DNA of 64,000 nt, from assembly GCA_943736015.1 (NCBI GenBank), contig OX031061.1:56550192-56614191 (forward strand), written 5' to 3'. This document shows positions 1-12,699 of the stretch, piece after piece. The first letter of the stretch is position 1. Each line of letters begins with the position of its first letter. Both the position numbers and the translations under genes were made by a program. The notes under the pieces are model-generated. The model worked only from the letters and a program-made list of their open reading frames with translations, was not told where the DNA came from and did no database searches. Source of the DNA: Tridacna crocea (lineage: Eukaryota; Mollusca; Bivalvia; Cardiida; Cardiidae).

Positions 1-760
1 GTTGATTAACCCCACTGTACAGCAATCTCTAAACATGGTATCATTGGTTCAAAGACGAAATGAGAGAGCTCAGACGGCAAAGACTTAGATCTGAGGAAGT
101 TTTGGAGATCACTAAGTCGAATGGATCTAGTTGAACAAGGGCTCCAGCAAGATAGAGCAACTCCTACACATCAAATGATACTCTAGATGAGTTGAGAAAA
201 CAATCTAAGGAGAGACTGATCAGCAGAAAGTATGATGTTAGATGGCTACCGCATTTCACGGACTTAAAATCCCGCCTCCCAAGAATAATACCTCTTGGGG
301 TATATCAAGGATAATGTGTATTAGAACAACCCTGATTGGTGAACTGAAAGCATAAGTCAGTCCAATCACAGCAGAATTTAGAGAAAAACCCCAACGAGAA
401 ATGTGTTTGAGTAAATGACAACTTTGCTTGACCCGTTTTAGTGTGCCGCCAATGTCAGGAATGCCATTTGCAACATACTAAAAACACGGCTTTTATGCAA
501 CATGGCAAAGATAACTGAAACTTTGAGGATTGGTGATCTTACATGGACTAAATTTTCGGCCCAGCGACTTGTAGGATTTAATGAAATTTTTATGTAATCT
601 ATTTTTATTTTGTCACCCTGAGTATTTTGGAATGGAATAGTTTTTATAGTGTAAAGGGTTCTAACGCATCTCTCCATGTGATCCTATTGTAATGCATCGC
701 AAACCATTCTTTCTAAGTTAAGGTCAGACCTTGTTTTTAAACAAAGATAACAGTCTATAT
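1..760. other. No gene or repeat recognised
   Basis: AT-rich, with only short chance open frames. The first 300 bases have a slightly higher coding look in places but many stops in every frame, and could be a decayed retroelement. Confidence 0.4.
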
Positions 761-761
761 A

Positions 762-1212
762 TAGATTTTTTTTTTCGGTGATAGATCGAAATCTGTTTCA
801 TCTCGTTAACATCATTGGTAATATTTTCACTCGTGGCTGCACCACTCATGAAAATATTACCGATGGTGTCCACTCGATGAAATAAATTTCGATCTTTCAC
901 CGAAAAAAAAAACCAACAAATTTTCTATTTATTTCATGCTTTAAACCCTTTCTAGGAGGAGCTGTATCAAAGTCCAGTGCAGTTCTTTTCCGTTATTCAC
1001 CGTGGCGTACCCTTCCCGCATAGTAACACATTATGATATTACGTCAAGCGCGAGAAATGTAAGGGAAATGACCTCATATTTCCATCTGGTAGTTTACCTA
1101 GGCAACAAGAACACGGAAATCGGTATTTTCACTTGTCGTACCCGTGTAATATCGAAAAATATTTTCGCTGCTATTTCTCGATATCTTACCGGAAAGCATG
1201 AAATAATTAATG
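762..1212 (+). mobile_element. Family G element (palindrome plus 290 bp unit)
   Basis: A palindrome (CGGTGATAGATCGAAAT ... ATTTCGATCTTTCACCG, 775-904) is followed by the family's body, from TTTATTTCATGCTT to CTTACCGGAAAGCATGAAATAA. The chance ORF at 1002-1301 runs across it and into flanking sequence. Confidence 0.7.
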
Positions 1213-2215
1213 GTATTCCATCAGTGCTCGAAAAAAACTTCTGCAGAACTTTGGTTCAAACTCACAACCTCTCGATTACATCCCGTGCGCTCTCCACTTA
1301 GATATCCGAGCTGATGCATTTTTTTTAATTAGAGACCAAAAGAAATCGGAAATGATGTTGTATTAGACATTTACTAGCATCTGCAAAGTGTGTTCTTTAC
1401 AGTAGTAGTAGGCATGGGATATTTTCTTCAGCTTTTTCAGCAGTGTCCCTTTACTGACATGGTCAACATAAGAAAGAACTGCAGACGGTATACATCGTGA
1501 CCAGAGTGCGAATGAAACGTGTTTATAACGTTGCACATACAGTCAAGATTTACTTCAGTGAAGGCATTAATAACAACTCGGTAAATTGTTCAAGCTGTTT
1601 TCCCACTTAAAACAAAGTGCAGCCAATTGAACATGAACTTGGTGCTCGGAACGCTTAGAACAAGTTCAGTTGCACTGACGAAAAAAAAAGTCTACACAGG
1701 TGTTGCGATTTAGTTAGGCATCTATCAAAAATACAGTTTAATGTGGTCATCTTAAGAAGATAGCCTTGAGGTTGAACTCAAATTTTTTATCAATATATTT
1801 ATTTTATTTTTAATTTGTGCAGTATATTTTCAGAAATAGACACTTACATTGTGGCAAATAGTCAACGTGTAGGAAAAAGTACTTTCTAAGATTCTCGAAC
1901 TGTTCATTGTTTGTTCTTATACCCCAACTGTTTTAGTCGTACTCTGGCAAAATCGCGGTTTAATACATCCCTGTAATACCGAGCAAAACTTCAAATGGAC
2001 CAATAATATTCACGTTGTCTAACAATAAACTAAATTATGAGGTAAATTGTCCTTTGACGAACAGACGATTGACAAAAAGCAAAACCTTTCGGCTCATGTC
2101 AGTCTGCGCAATCCGCCGAACCTTTTTGCGGATGAATTTAGACTTCCGTTTAAAGAGTACGACTAATGTAATCTGTACCCAAAAATTGGATACTTTCACC
2201 AGATATGTTTAATGC
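1213..2215. other. Intergenic; weak family M-like fragment near 1917-2210
   Basis: No gene seen. From about 1917 the phrases ACTCTGGCAAAATCG and CTCATGTCAGTCTGCGCAATCCGCCGAA resemble the family M elements at 36851 and 41127. The rest is unassigned. Confidence 0.35.
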
Positions 2216-2383
2216 ATCAGGGCTTGTTCTCCAGGATTTTCCATATTTGAAAGTAACACAACTTCTGATTGGCTAAACCGAATGGTTTAGCCAATCAGAA
2301 ATTATGTTACTTTCAAATTCAGAAAATCTTGGAGATTAAGACTAAGAATATCCTTAAGAATTTTTGTTGAATACAGGCCCAGG
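2216..2383 (+). mobile_element. Family B palindromic MITE
   Basis: Palindrome AACACAACTTCTGATTGGCT / AGCCAATCAGAAATTATGTT around 2252-2312. It ends with the GAATACAGGCCC border typical of the family. The left border is degraded. Confidence 0.75.
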
Positions 2384-3155
2384 TGTTCTGTACAAAAACA
2401 TGGCGGAAAAGGTTCAAGATGTCACTTTGTTGAATTAAAATGGAATGGAATGCCCACCTGGGGTGCGATGGAAAGAGAGGAAGATTCTGTTTACGGGCGC
2501 TTTTATTGGATGGAATGTGTCTATTGTTCAGGGATTATTTGTATACATATGTGTAAGGATACTCTACAATGATCCTTTAGACGTCTTTAACAGCTAGAGT
2601 TATCTTTTTTGTGACCATCGCAGAGCAAAATAGGAATGCAAAAGACATGCAGCCTGATCTTGAATCTAGACTGTCGGCTTTGGTGAAACATTATAGAAAA
2701 AATATAAACTTAAAATTTCTAGCCTTTAGGTATTGTTATAGACCTGAAAATGTCTTTTGGGGTTTTTTAGTTTGCGTAAGGGTAATCCCTTGTGATCTTT
2801 AGTAAATGAAATTGACAATCTTTTTCAATTCTCACGATATTCATATGGCAATTTCAGTGCTGTTTTTGCCACGAAGGCCGACCTAGAAGTGGACAGTGTA
2901 GATCCTAGATCAGGCTACATGTTCTGTGCAGTGTAAACTCGATCTACACAGTCAGGATAAGCAGATGTAGCAAGGTCCAGCTGTACAAGGGTTAAGCTTA
3001 TTTTTCTTTCGACAAATCTCTTTAATGAGGGGATCAATGTCACAAAAAATTTTAATCCCCACTTTACAATGATTTCTCCCCGAAACACGAGGTAGAAGAA
3101 AAAGGAGGCTCCCCAGCCGAGTTTGCTACTACAAATATTAATTAAAGTATTTTAG
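2384..3155. other. Intergenic with a family C-like palindrome (2890-2965)
   Basis: GGACAGTGTAGATCCTAGATC ... GATCTACACAGTC is a decayed family C core. Nothing else is recognised. Confidence 0.4.
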
Positions 3156-3500
3156 TTCATGCTTTCCGGTAGAATATCGAGAAATAGCAGTAAAAATATT
3201 TTTCGATCTTACACTAGTACCACCAGTGAAAATACTAATTTTCTGAGAGGAGCTTTATCAAAATCCAGTACAGTTCTTTTACGTTATTCCTCATGGCGTA
3301 CCCCTCCCGCATAGCAACGCATTAAAATATTACGTGAAGCCCGCGAAATACGTCATATTTCCATCTGGTTGTGAGGCACGCGCGATTAACCTAGGCAACA
3401 AGAACATGAAAATCGGTGTTTTCACTGGTGGTGCCAGTGTAAGATGGAAAAAAAATGTTCACTGCTATTTCTCGATATCCTACCGGAGTTTGAAATGATC
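3156..3500 (+). mobile_element. Family G body
   Basis: Both ends carry the inverted phrase ATTTCATGCTTTCCGGTA / ATATCCTACCGGAGTTTGAAAT. The interior repeats the G body (GGCGTACCCCTCCCGCATAG, GTGAGGCACGCGCGATTAACC). Confidence 0.7.
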
Positions 3501-5451
3501 CTTTTTTATTTCACAGTGTTCATCTCTTGTGTTTCCCTTTCTCTGACCCTCTCAAAGAAAAAAGATTGTATGGCGACCACGAACGAAGTAAGTAACGAAA
3601 ATATCCGTTCAACCATCTAGTAGGCATTCCTTTGTTTTTAAGACAATTGCGAAAATACATTTGCAGTAGCTTGCTGAGAGGGGAAAAAAGTAGAAACTGT
3701 TGTTAGTACTGTACTCTTAACTGGACGATGTACTCTTCATTATCAAAGAAAGATTCCATCTTTTGAGCCAAAAATAATTTATATTGTGCAATTGCTTTCA
3801 AAAATGGACAGGGTATAACCAATTTGTCGCCAGGTGAAGAATTTAAATCCTACACTAGACCGGTTCAAAAATGATATGCTAAACCTCTTTAGAGTATTCA
3901 GTCGTTAGAATAAAGTCTCTGACTTTTGCTTAATGAATTGTAAAAGCTGTATAAACCGCTTATAAACGAAACAAATGCACCGTCATGCCCGATTCATATA
4001 TTGACCCCTGTGAAACTAATCCGTGTTTAAATAACAATTGTTTTACATTGAACTGATTCCAAAGAACTGTGGAGAAGAAGCATGTATTCTTAAGCGTTTT
4101 GTATGAAAGATATGTCGGGAAAACTACACTCTGGAAAATGCTTCCCTTCAGAAAATATCTCCTTTTTGCTCCGTTGAAAATAAGTCCAAGGAAACTGAAC
4201 CCCATTACATGGCTGTTAGCTTTAAATTATCTGCATTTCCTTTAAATATATATATTATATGAACATAATGAAAGACATACTTTTCTTGTGCTTAAACTAT
4301 ATATTTTGCTTTTATCCAATTTAACGATAAGGAGAGTTCTTGTAATTGATACTTAGTGTGTGTTATACATCTCAGGTTAAGACGAAACTGCCATTGCATA
4401 ATTATTGCAAGAAAATCGTCTTACAAACCCATGTTACTCGTTGGTACCAGCCCTATATTATGTTTTCATGTTGTATATTTTGACAAAAAGCATTATGTAA
4501 CCCGTCCCTGATGTTCAATGAAAATATGTCACTCTAAGACCACAGTGCACGCCAAATTGTTTGGCATATGAAAGAGTACAATTACTGTGTCGATTTGAAA
4601 TAGGTAAGTGGTCGGAAAAGTTGTTTATCTATTTGTAGTTTGAAAGCCTTGCAAGAAAAAGAGCAAAAATGGCTTAAATTTGCATTTTGCGATCGAAGCC
4701 CAATACAAATCACTCTATCCTTTACCAGACGACAAATTTTATGCCCTTCCATGGATATTGAAATCATTTGTAGTCTACAAAACAATTTTTGCTGATAATA
4801 TTGGGTTTGTCTTAAGAAAGAAGAAAACATTGAGCAACATTCTTGTTAACCAGATTTTCTGCTTGGACCTTTTAGTTTTCAATAGCTATCTGATCCGAGG
4901 GATCGTTAGGACAAAGGATTGACTAGTAAAGGTTTAGCATGGAGACACCACCGTTTAGCGGGATATGGATGCGCTCATTACTTTAACACTGCATATCTGT
5001 ATACCACCTGTCTGTCAGTAATGAGATTGAGATGAGGAACATTGTCTTAATTTTAGATGTGTCAGAATGGCATCTAAAAATGGACAGAATGGTGCTCTGT
5101 GCTATTTCGTTTCGTTGCACGCAATCAAAATTTGGCATCTGTTTCGGAGAAGTAAGCCTTATTTTCTGGTTTACATGGGCCTTTTTTACGTGTTTCAATG
5201 AACAACTAAGTTTCAACGATACTATAGTTGAAGAATGATTACTATGCATTCCACGTAAACCTGCTGCATGTCTGATCTTTAGATTTGCTCATGACCAACA
5301 GCCTTTTCTCAATCAGTTGTGTATACTAGTATGCATGTATTTAACAAACACATAAATGACACATTGAAGGTTATCAGTAAATGCCTACTTACACTGTAGT
5401 TAATTCAAACTCGTATACCGTACACATTTTGGCATCCAGTAAACTTTTGAT
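3501..5451. other. No gene or known repeat seen
   Basis: AT-rich unique-looking sequence with short ORFs on both strands that overlap one another and lack splice or domain support. Confidence 0.4.
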
Positions 5452-5680
5452 TTAACCCTTTCCCACACGACAAATTTTTCACTCTTCCAAACTGCAAGAG
5501 TTTGCAGACGACAATTTTACATTTGATGAAAATGGTAGAAAGTTCTCCTAAAGCGTAGAAAACACTGTGGGAAAAGGAGAAATTGCTCGTTACGAGCAAT
5601 TTCTCCTTTTCCCACAGTGTTTTCAAAAGACGTGTACTGCAGACACGTAAAAACCAGGGCTTGTTTGGGAAAGTATTAAA
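5452..5680. mobile_element. Family A MITE, CTCGTTACGAG-core variant
   Basis: Starts TAACCCTTTCCCACACGAC. The core palindrome at about 5564-5628 is ACACTGTGGGAAAAGGAG plus AAATTGCTCGTTACGAGCAA and its mirror. It ends TTTGGGAAAGTATTAA. Confidence 0.85.
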
Positions 5681-7227
5681 AACCCTGATTAGCTTTCAAT
5701 TATTTGTTTTATGTGACCTCGCGCACCCTCGGCTCTCCACCGTGTATATCAAACTTATGTTGAATCTACAGATTCTGTATGCCGTGTCTCTCGGTGTTTT
5801 TTCTCTGTAAATGTAGATATCTTCTTTACAAAAGAAATCAAGTGACAATTATTACCAAAAGCACGCTAGCAGTACATCTGGCAGATTTGGAGTGGCTTAG
5901 CAACAAAGCAAGGTGTGCGGGGAGAAACCGATCATTGAAATAAATGTCAAACTAATTCACCACTATGTGAATGAACTGACATGAAAATAAACACGAAATG
6001 GTCCCCCTCGAATCACATTATTTTGCAATTGATTTTCGTAGTTATCACCACGTCAAAGATTATTTACAAATTGACCCCTTTCGCTTTTAGTTATTTTTGA
6101 GACTTCAGTAAGAGAAGGCATTCAATTTCAAACGGTCTGGATGTGTCTGGGTGTTTGATCGAAATTGTGGGTTATAAATTAAAATGCTGTTTTCACAGAG
6201 GCAAAATAAAATACTTAAAGAGGTACTAATACTCATTTTCAGCCAGTTTTAAATCATTTTGACTTATTTTATCAAACTATAGTCATTCTCATATGCTCAT
6301 GCCAAATATTGCGCCTAACAGTAGCAAGGTTGCTTAGATTACGGTCGATAGAAAATGCATTTCGCTGAGTTGCGGCCTTCCATGTAAACGGACTCGTCGT
6401 TTCCGGTTTTTGATTCGAAGATTTCGATATATCCGTTATACACTCGGGTAAATTCGTATGATGATCATGCATTCTGTCACGTGACTATACTTGACCTTCG
6501 CCATGTGTCTAATAAGGTAAACAAAGGAAAATGGAGGCTTCTCTGTTGCAGCCTCGATTTTCAGACAAATTACAACGTAATTATTCTGACCAGTGTTCGG
6601 TTTCTAACAAAAATCTCCATGTTTCTTTTTTTCAATTCCACCATTTATGTCAGTAATTCATCCATGTTTACACAAAGGACTGACTTCTGTACCATTCTAA
6701 ATTGTTTGAAATTTAACAGCGTTTTTGCTCACCATCAGTCGACGGGCGTCTTTAAGTTTGCTCATCTGTTAAGGGGAAAATATATATTTATTTAAATACT
6801 ATATTTATTTTTACTGCTAATGTTTAAAGGATAGGACACACCAGCAAATACTATGTTCCATTGGGATGCATTGACAGCTTAGATTTTTTTACCGGTGCAA
6901 CAGTCTTTCTATCCAGTTCTTAACCTAGCAAATGTCCTGTTTTTTTTTTATTACCCCTAACTACTGAAAAGTGTTATTTTTTTTCAGCTGCCATTAAGAC
7001 TGTTGTATCTTAAACATGTAATTGGAAGGGGATGGCCGAATCTAAGTTGTGAGAACTTGTGGCCAGACCCCCTTGGCCAATGTACATTTGTCATTCCACG
7101 TACTAGAAATTGTGTTCATGTATTGCTTTTGTTGACATGTACATATGTATATGGCAATAAAATATTTTTAAACTAGGAGAAGTATCTCCTTATCGGAATG
7201 TGTAAATCCAAGATCTTGATCAATGCT
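5681..7227. other. No gene or known repeat seen
   Basis: Unassigned AT-rich sequence, including a TTTTTTTTT run and a short CACGTGAC box near 6477. Open frames here are short and unsupported. Confidence 0.4.
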
Positions 7228-7400
7228 GTCCGCACAAGGTCTTTTAGTCGTACTTATTAGCCTATAGAGGTTGAATTTTCGAGGGAAAGCCCACTGTCTA
7301 ATTCCACTCTTTTTGTCCGCACATGGTCTTTTAGTCGTACTTATTAGCCTATAGGGGTTAAATTGTCGAGGAAGAGCCCACATTCTAATTCCACTCTTTT
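7228..7400. repeat. Tandem duplication of an 86 bp unit
   Basis: Two direct copies (7228-7313 and 7314-7400) begin TGTCCGCAC, continue GGTCTTTTAGTCGTACTTAT and end CTAATTCCACTCTTT, with about 90% identity by eye. Confidence 0.85.
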
Positions 7401-7732
7401 TTCGAAGCCTTTGTCGTCATAGAAAATTCCCTTGACAAATCTTAGGAAGACGTGGTTGACAAGTTCTATAATCCTATTATATTTTTACTGATTAGCTCAC
7501 CAACATGTTATGTTTGAAGAATAACATAAATTTCACCATGAAATATGAGCGAAATCATCACATGAAAGATACTTTCAATAATATCAAAAATATCAACTCG
7601 ACAACCACAGATTATGCCATGTTATACCAAGATGACCTGCTGTATTGTTTACTGCCTGTTTGAACATTATAGTATGCGTTTATCTCTCACAATAAGTGAT
7701 TAACCGTAAAACATGCTGTAACTGGCTTTCAA

Positions 7733-7989
7733 TACGTGAAAAGGGGCATTCGGACATTTGCGTAAAGTGTCGTCTCGGATCAGCCTGCGCAGTCCGCGCA
7801 GGCTAATCCGAGACGGCACTTTACGACTACATTCGATTCTGTGCTACAGTACATTTGCACAAAACAGAAAATTACATAAAAACAGAAGGTGTCGTTTCGG
7901 ATAAGCCTGCGCGGAGTGCACAGGCTGATCCGAGACTACACTTTACGCAAATGTCCGAATGCCCCTTTTCGCGTGTTGCAGGCCATATT
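7733..7989. mobile_element. Family D palindromic MITE
   Basis: Inverted ends ACGTGAAAAGGGGCATTCGG / CGAATGCCCCTTTTCGCGTG. Each half holds the GC-rich palindrome CTCGGATCAGCCTGCGCAG ... CTGATCCGAG. Confidence 0.85.
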
Positions 7990-8029
7990 ATATAAACTCT
8001 AAGCTCTCCAACCGCAACACTGACGGTAA

Positions 8030-8110
8030 TCTTGACGTCAGTGTAGATCAATGATCAGACCGCACAGAAGCTGCAGTATGATCATTCATCTACACTGTCC
8101 GATGCACTTA
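8030..8110. repeat. Family C-like palindrome fragment
   Basis: CAGTGTAGATCAATGATCAG ... GATCATTCATCTACACTGTC, an imperfect hairpin of about 70 bp. Confidence 0.55.
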
Positions 8111-8360
8111 AAAGGTACCATGGTCAATATAGTCTTGAAACTACAACAAATAGACATTGTTCACTGACCGAAAATATAATCGTCCATTAGTAATACGGGT
8201 ACCTACTATCATCTGTTCCTCTGTCTGTTGACACTAAGGGGATGTTTACATGATTTCGTAAGAGCCCGTGACGTAGACAAACCAACTATTACTGATAAAG
8301 AGATCAGTCCAGGTATTTGCTGATACTGTCGTGTTTTTTTAAGTGTAGCAGTTAAATAGA

Positions 8361-8690
8361 GTTTATTTCATCAGCTTGTGGTTAATATGACACTCGTTAT
8401 TTTCGCATACCTTTCTCTTTTTCGGCAAGTATTTCCCCATATTAACCACAAGCTGATGAAATAAATTATATCTTATATTTCTTCTGATTATTTTGTCAAC
8501 GAATGCCACTTTTAACAGTAGAACAAAAAAAGTAGTTCCAGATTTTCGGCAAGAGCAAAATATTCAGTATGACGGGGAAATAATTCCCCCAGCTTAAATT
8601 ACGACATTTCTTTACCCATAACATTTCTAAAAATAGACACATGAACTATAATATAGTGATTGCTTACGCTAGCAATGAAAACTGCTGCTT
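8361..8690 (-). mobile_element. Family H element
   Basis: Inverted arms TTTATTTCATCAGCTTGTGG ... CCACAAGCTGATGAAATAAA are followed by the H flank, including GTGACGGGGAAATAATTCCC-like sequence and AATTACGACATTTCTTTACC. Confidence 0.75.
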
Positions 8691-9189
8691 CACGCTTGCA
8701 GACTATGATGATCAAGTCTTTATTCCAATTTCTTCTCTGTATATAAGCTATGCTCTTGAAAAATCGAGCGTTTCATGTATTTTTGAGCTGCATTATACCA
8801 TAATGTTCTTTACATGCTTAGGCATCCTTAAATGAACAACTGATCGACTCAAGGTAAACAGGCCCTACGACATGCACAAAATTGGAAGTTCGGAGTGACT
8901 CTATAGGTATTTTGTTAACAATAAGGCCTCAGAACAAATTTTACTTGATCTCTCTCAGATTCTAGATGGCTATCAAGCCTTTGCTCGTGTTTGCACCTGT
9001 TACTCGACGACCTTTCATTTAGAGAGGTGTTTACACGGCTCTTAGGCTCTTAAAGATACCATGGGATAAACAAATCAATTATCAATACTCAAGATCGGTG
9101 TCTGTTTGGCTGTTTTACACCGTGCCAACACCATTACCAATAAACTTGAAGCGATAGAGAATATGACCGGTCCAGTTTGTTCTATGCAT
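8691..9189. other. No feature seen
   Basis: Unassigned intergenic sequence without a convincing frame or repeat. Confidence 0.35.
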
Positions 9190-9600
9190 GAGCCCTTTAC
9201 CAAACAGTCCCAAATTTTAGCGAACCTGTGAAAAAATCCTTTTGAAAACATTTTTGGAAGAGAAGAAAATGCTGGAAATCAGGGCCCGTATTCCCCAACC
9301 ATTCTTTAGAATGTTCTTTGTCTCATTCTCATGAATTTTCTACATTTGTAATTTCTACATTTCTAAGAAACAGAACTTCTGATTGGCTAAACCATTCGGT
9401 TTAGCCAATCAGAAGTTCTGTTACTTACAAATTTTGAAATCCTTGGAGAATAACACTAAGAACCTCCTTCGTCTACGGCTGGTGAATACGGGCCCAGCAT
9501 TCTTTTCCTGTTTTTTTCCCCCACAATATTTTCCACTATATCAAAGACGAGTTCTTTCATTTGAAACAAATTGGAATTGTCGTCTACAAACACCTTTAAC
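9190..9600. mobile_element. Family A MITE split by a family B insertion
   Basis: The left half (TTTACCAAACAGTCCC ... GAAAATGCTGGAAATCA) and right half (AGCATTCTTTTCC ... GTCGTCTACAAACACC) of one A copy are separated by about 213 bp of family B at 9283-9495. Confidence 0.8.
9283..9495 (+). mobile_element. Family B MITE nested in a family A core
   Basis: Complete, with ends GGCCCGTATTCCCCAACC and GGTGAATACGGGCC. The central palindrome is AACAGAACTTCTGATTGGCT / AGCCAATCAGAAGTTCTGTT. Confidence 0.88.
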
Positions 9601-9604
9601 TTAG

Positions 9605-10211
9605 ACATTATTAGTTGTTCGGTCAGATGGCATGAGACTTAGAAACTTGCCCACGGCTGTAGTGAATCATGTCGCTCCGAGCCGAACATTATTAGTTGTC
9701 GTCACCGCTGAACATTATTAAATGTACGGTCAGGTGGCAAGGAACTTGGAAACTTATTCACGGCTGTGATGAATCATGTCGCCACCTCGCCGTCGACTCG
9801 GCCTTGAACATATTTCCAAGTCCCCTGCCACCTGCACCGTACAACGAATTTTTTATACTGCAAAGTTTTACCCTTTCAAAGCGCGTTAAGCGAAATTTTC
9901 TTGTTTTATTATCTCACGAATCAAGTATGCTGACGAAATAGACATTCCCTTCTGAGTGCCCCAATTCGATGAAAACTTACGTCACTGGAAACTGACGTCA
10001 CTTAAACGTGCAGTTTGGTGCATAAACCTTCAGTCTGGTGATCGATTTTCGCCGCCATTTTGGATGTTGTGTTGAACGTGTAGTGATGTTTGCGGGGCAC
10101 TCAAAAGGGAAAATGGCTTTACGTCGTTTTTGCCAAGGTAAATATATATATATGTTCCCGGCATGTTAACCAATCAGATCTCGAGAAATTTCTTTACAAT
10201 ATAATAAAGTT
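9605..10211 (+). mobile_element. Family F composite (F1 palindrome + F2)
   Basis: F1 arms (ACGGTCAGGTGGCAAGGAAC and its mirror CAAGTCCCCTGCCACCTG) flank a broken palindrome. F2 runs from TTTTATACTGCAAAG at 9850 to CTTTACAATATAATAAA near 10209. Confidence 0.75.
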
Positions 10212-10569
10212 TCATCTTTCGTCTATGTAAAAAAGGATTCATTCACTTGGAAGGAATGTTGAGTGTAGCACGCGGGAAACACAAGACACTAAAAGACGAG
10301 ATGACTGAGGTCACAGAGGTCCTCCAACAAAACTAACCCATAGATATAGATCTGCTATGTAGTAATTTTAAATGATTACTTGCCATCTACAACTTTCTCT
10401 CTATCTTTTTGTCAAAGGAGCGACGTTGTTCAAATATACACCTTTCGTAAAGGTTGACATTATCAGGTTTAATTTGAATCAGGCGAGCGTTTTAAAATGT
10501 TATCAATGCTTGACGATATTGGTCAATTTACAGAAGATTAAGAAACTCAGGGTTCAAAATACAAGGTAC

Positions 10570-11084
10570 TTTATTAGTTGTACGGTCAGATGGCAGGGGA
10601 CTTGGAAACTTGTTCACGGCTGTGATGAATCATGTCGCCCCGAGCCGAAGGCGAGGTAGCGACATGATTCGTCACAGCCGTGAACAAGTTTCTAAATCCC
10701 CCTTCAACCTGACCGTACAACGAATTTATTATACTGCAAAGTTTTACCCTTTCAAAGCGCATTAAGCGAAATTTTCCTGCATTATAATCTCATGAATCGA
10801 GTATGCTGTCGAAATAGAAATTCCTTTCTGTGTGCCCCAATTCAATGAAAATTGACGTCACTGGAAACTGAGGTCACTAAAACGTGCAGCTTGGTACATA
10901 AATGTGCACTCTGGTGATCCATCGACGCCGCCATATTAGATCTTGTGTTGCACGTTTAGTGATGTTTACGGGGCACTCAAAAGGAAAGTGGCTTTACGTC
11001 GTTTTTGCGGTTATGATATACATCTATATGTTCCCGGCATGTTAACCAATCAGATCACGAGATATTTCTTTGCAGTATAATAAA
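10570..11084 (+). mobile_element. Family F composite, best-preserved copy
   Basis: The F1 palindrome (TGTACGGTCAGATGGCAGGG ... CTGACCGTACAACG) spans about 10577-10722. F2, 360 bp (10725-11084), has perfect 17 bp ends TTTATTATACTGCAAAG / CTTTGCAGTATAATAAA. Confidence 0.85.
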
Positions 11085-11320
11085 AATGTTTATTTCACCA
11101 AAGAGACATATGTAACGGCTGTAACGTGGCGGAAATCAGAATGCAATTATCATTCCTTCTTGGAACTGATTTTGAAATGTGTCGTCTGTGATCAAATTGA
11201 ACAGCCACATTTTTCTAATATCCAAGTACCAGAACAGCTGCTGCTCTTTTTTTTTTTTTCAAGGAAAATTATGTAAATGATTTTATCCAAATTTGCTTGC
11301 TGACCTTACCACCTATGTGT

Positions 11321-11549
11321 TTAACCATTTACCACACAATGCCGACTCTAGACGCTCCTTGAAAAGAATCCTTTAGAAAACATTGTGGGAAAAGAAGAAA
11401 ATGCTGGTAACCAGCATTTTCTTCTTTTCCCACGATGTTTTCTACTCTATCAAAGAAAAATTACACCATTTGAGCCACACTGAAATTGTCGTCTGCAAAT
11501 GCTTTCAATTTGGACCGGCCCAAAATTTTGTCGTTTGGTAAAGAGTTAA
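11321..11549. mobile_element. Family A MITE
   Basis: TTAACCATTTACCACACAAT ... GTTTGGTAAAGAGTTAA. The core GAAAATGCTGGTAACCAGCA lies near 11397-11416. Confidence 0.9.
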
Positions 11550-12370
11550 GGTACATGTATGTTTAAGTTTCGTGTTTTCGATAATCTGTAAATTCTCACG
11601 AGTCCCCACCTAAATTGGATCATCTAATGTTTTTTACCCCATCTGTAAACAGCAAGAGGACACAGAACCACAAATAAACATCGTATAATAGGTCGTATTT
11701 ATCTTGGGAGCCATAAAACTGCAGTAACTTTTTCCCTGTCTAAAATTTCATTATTAGACAAGTCAAAGCCTTATAAACATTACCAGATGCTTTTGATCTT
11801 GCATTGTTACGTAAGAGTAATCCGTGTGTACACCGAGATGGGGCGTTTCGAACTTGCGGGCTGATCTAGATCCACAATGCTTGTAAATATGGCGGTGAAT
11901 CGCGTCTCGAAATGAAAAGGGTGTACATCCCTATTCAATCAAAGGTATAAAATCTGCTTGTAAGACGAAACGTTCAATAGAAATAAAAGGTGAAATTAGA
12001 TGTATAGCTCTGTTGACATTTCACCAATAATGGCAGATAAAGAACTGATCTAAATACATACTTAATGAACGTTCTGTGTTTGTTCTGTAAAGGTCCGTTT
12101 ATATAGAGCGCAAACGCGAATGCGTCCAACGCGAATACGAACGCGTACGCGACTTTTGAGCAGTTTTGCCATTCAAATAGAGCAGGAACGCGGAAAACCG
12201 TCGACGGCTTTCGAGGCGGCTCATCTTTTTCTTTCTGTGAGAGTTAAAATTTGGTCATATGGAATCAGGGGTGGTCTCTCCTTATCGATAAGTGTAGATC
12301 AAAGATCAGACTTATTTCTATTGCAGTCTGATCTTGAGTCGCGTTTGGTTGCCAAAAACTTTATAATTGG
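11550..12370. other. Intergenic; small family C remnant near 12290
   Basis: AGTGTAGATCAAAGATCAGA and GCAGTCTGATCTTGAGTCGC recall family C. No gene is seen. The open frame at 12120-12410 runs into a family D repeat. Confidence 0.35.
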
Positions 12371-12637
12371 CTTGCAACACGCGAAAAGGGACATTGGGAC
12401 ATTTGCGTAAAGTGTCGTCTCGGATTAGCCTGCGCAATCCGCGCAAGCTAATACGAGACGGCAGTTCACGTCTTCATTAGATTTTGTTCTTCAGTAGACT
12501 TCTGCAAAACAGAAAAAAAACATCATATAGACGGAAAGTGCCGTTTTGGATTAGCCAGCGCGGACTGCGTAGGCTGATCCGAGACGACATTTTACGCACA
12601 TGTCCGAATGTCCCTCTTCGCGTGTTGCAAGCCATAT
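12371..12637. mobile_element. Family D palindromic MITE
   Basis: Ends GGCTTGCAACACGCGAAAAG and CTTCGCGTGTTGCAAGCC. Two internal hairpins contain the CTCGGATTAGCCTGCGCAA and AGGCTGATCCGAGACGAC phrases. Confidence 0.85.
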
Positions 12638-12699
12638 GTCGTTTAGGACTGTGAAGATAGATTTTTAACCACACAAAATTCTGGCCCGACTTAAGATCT

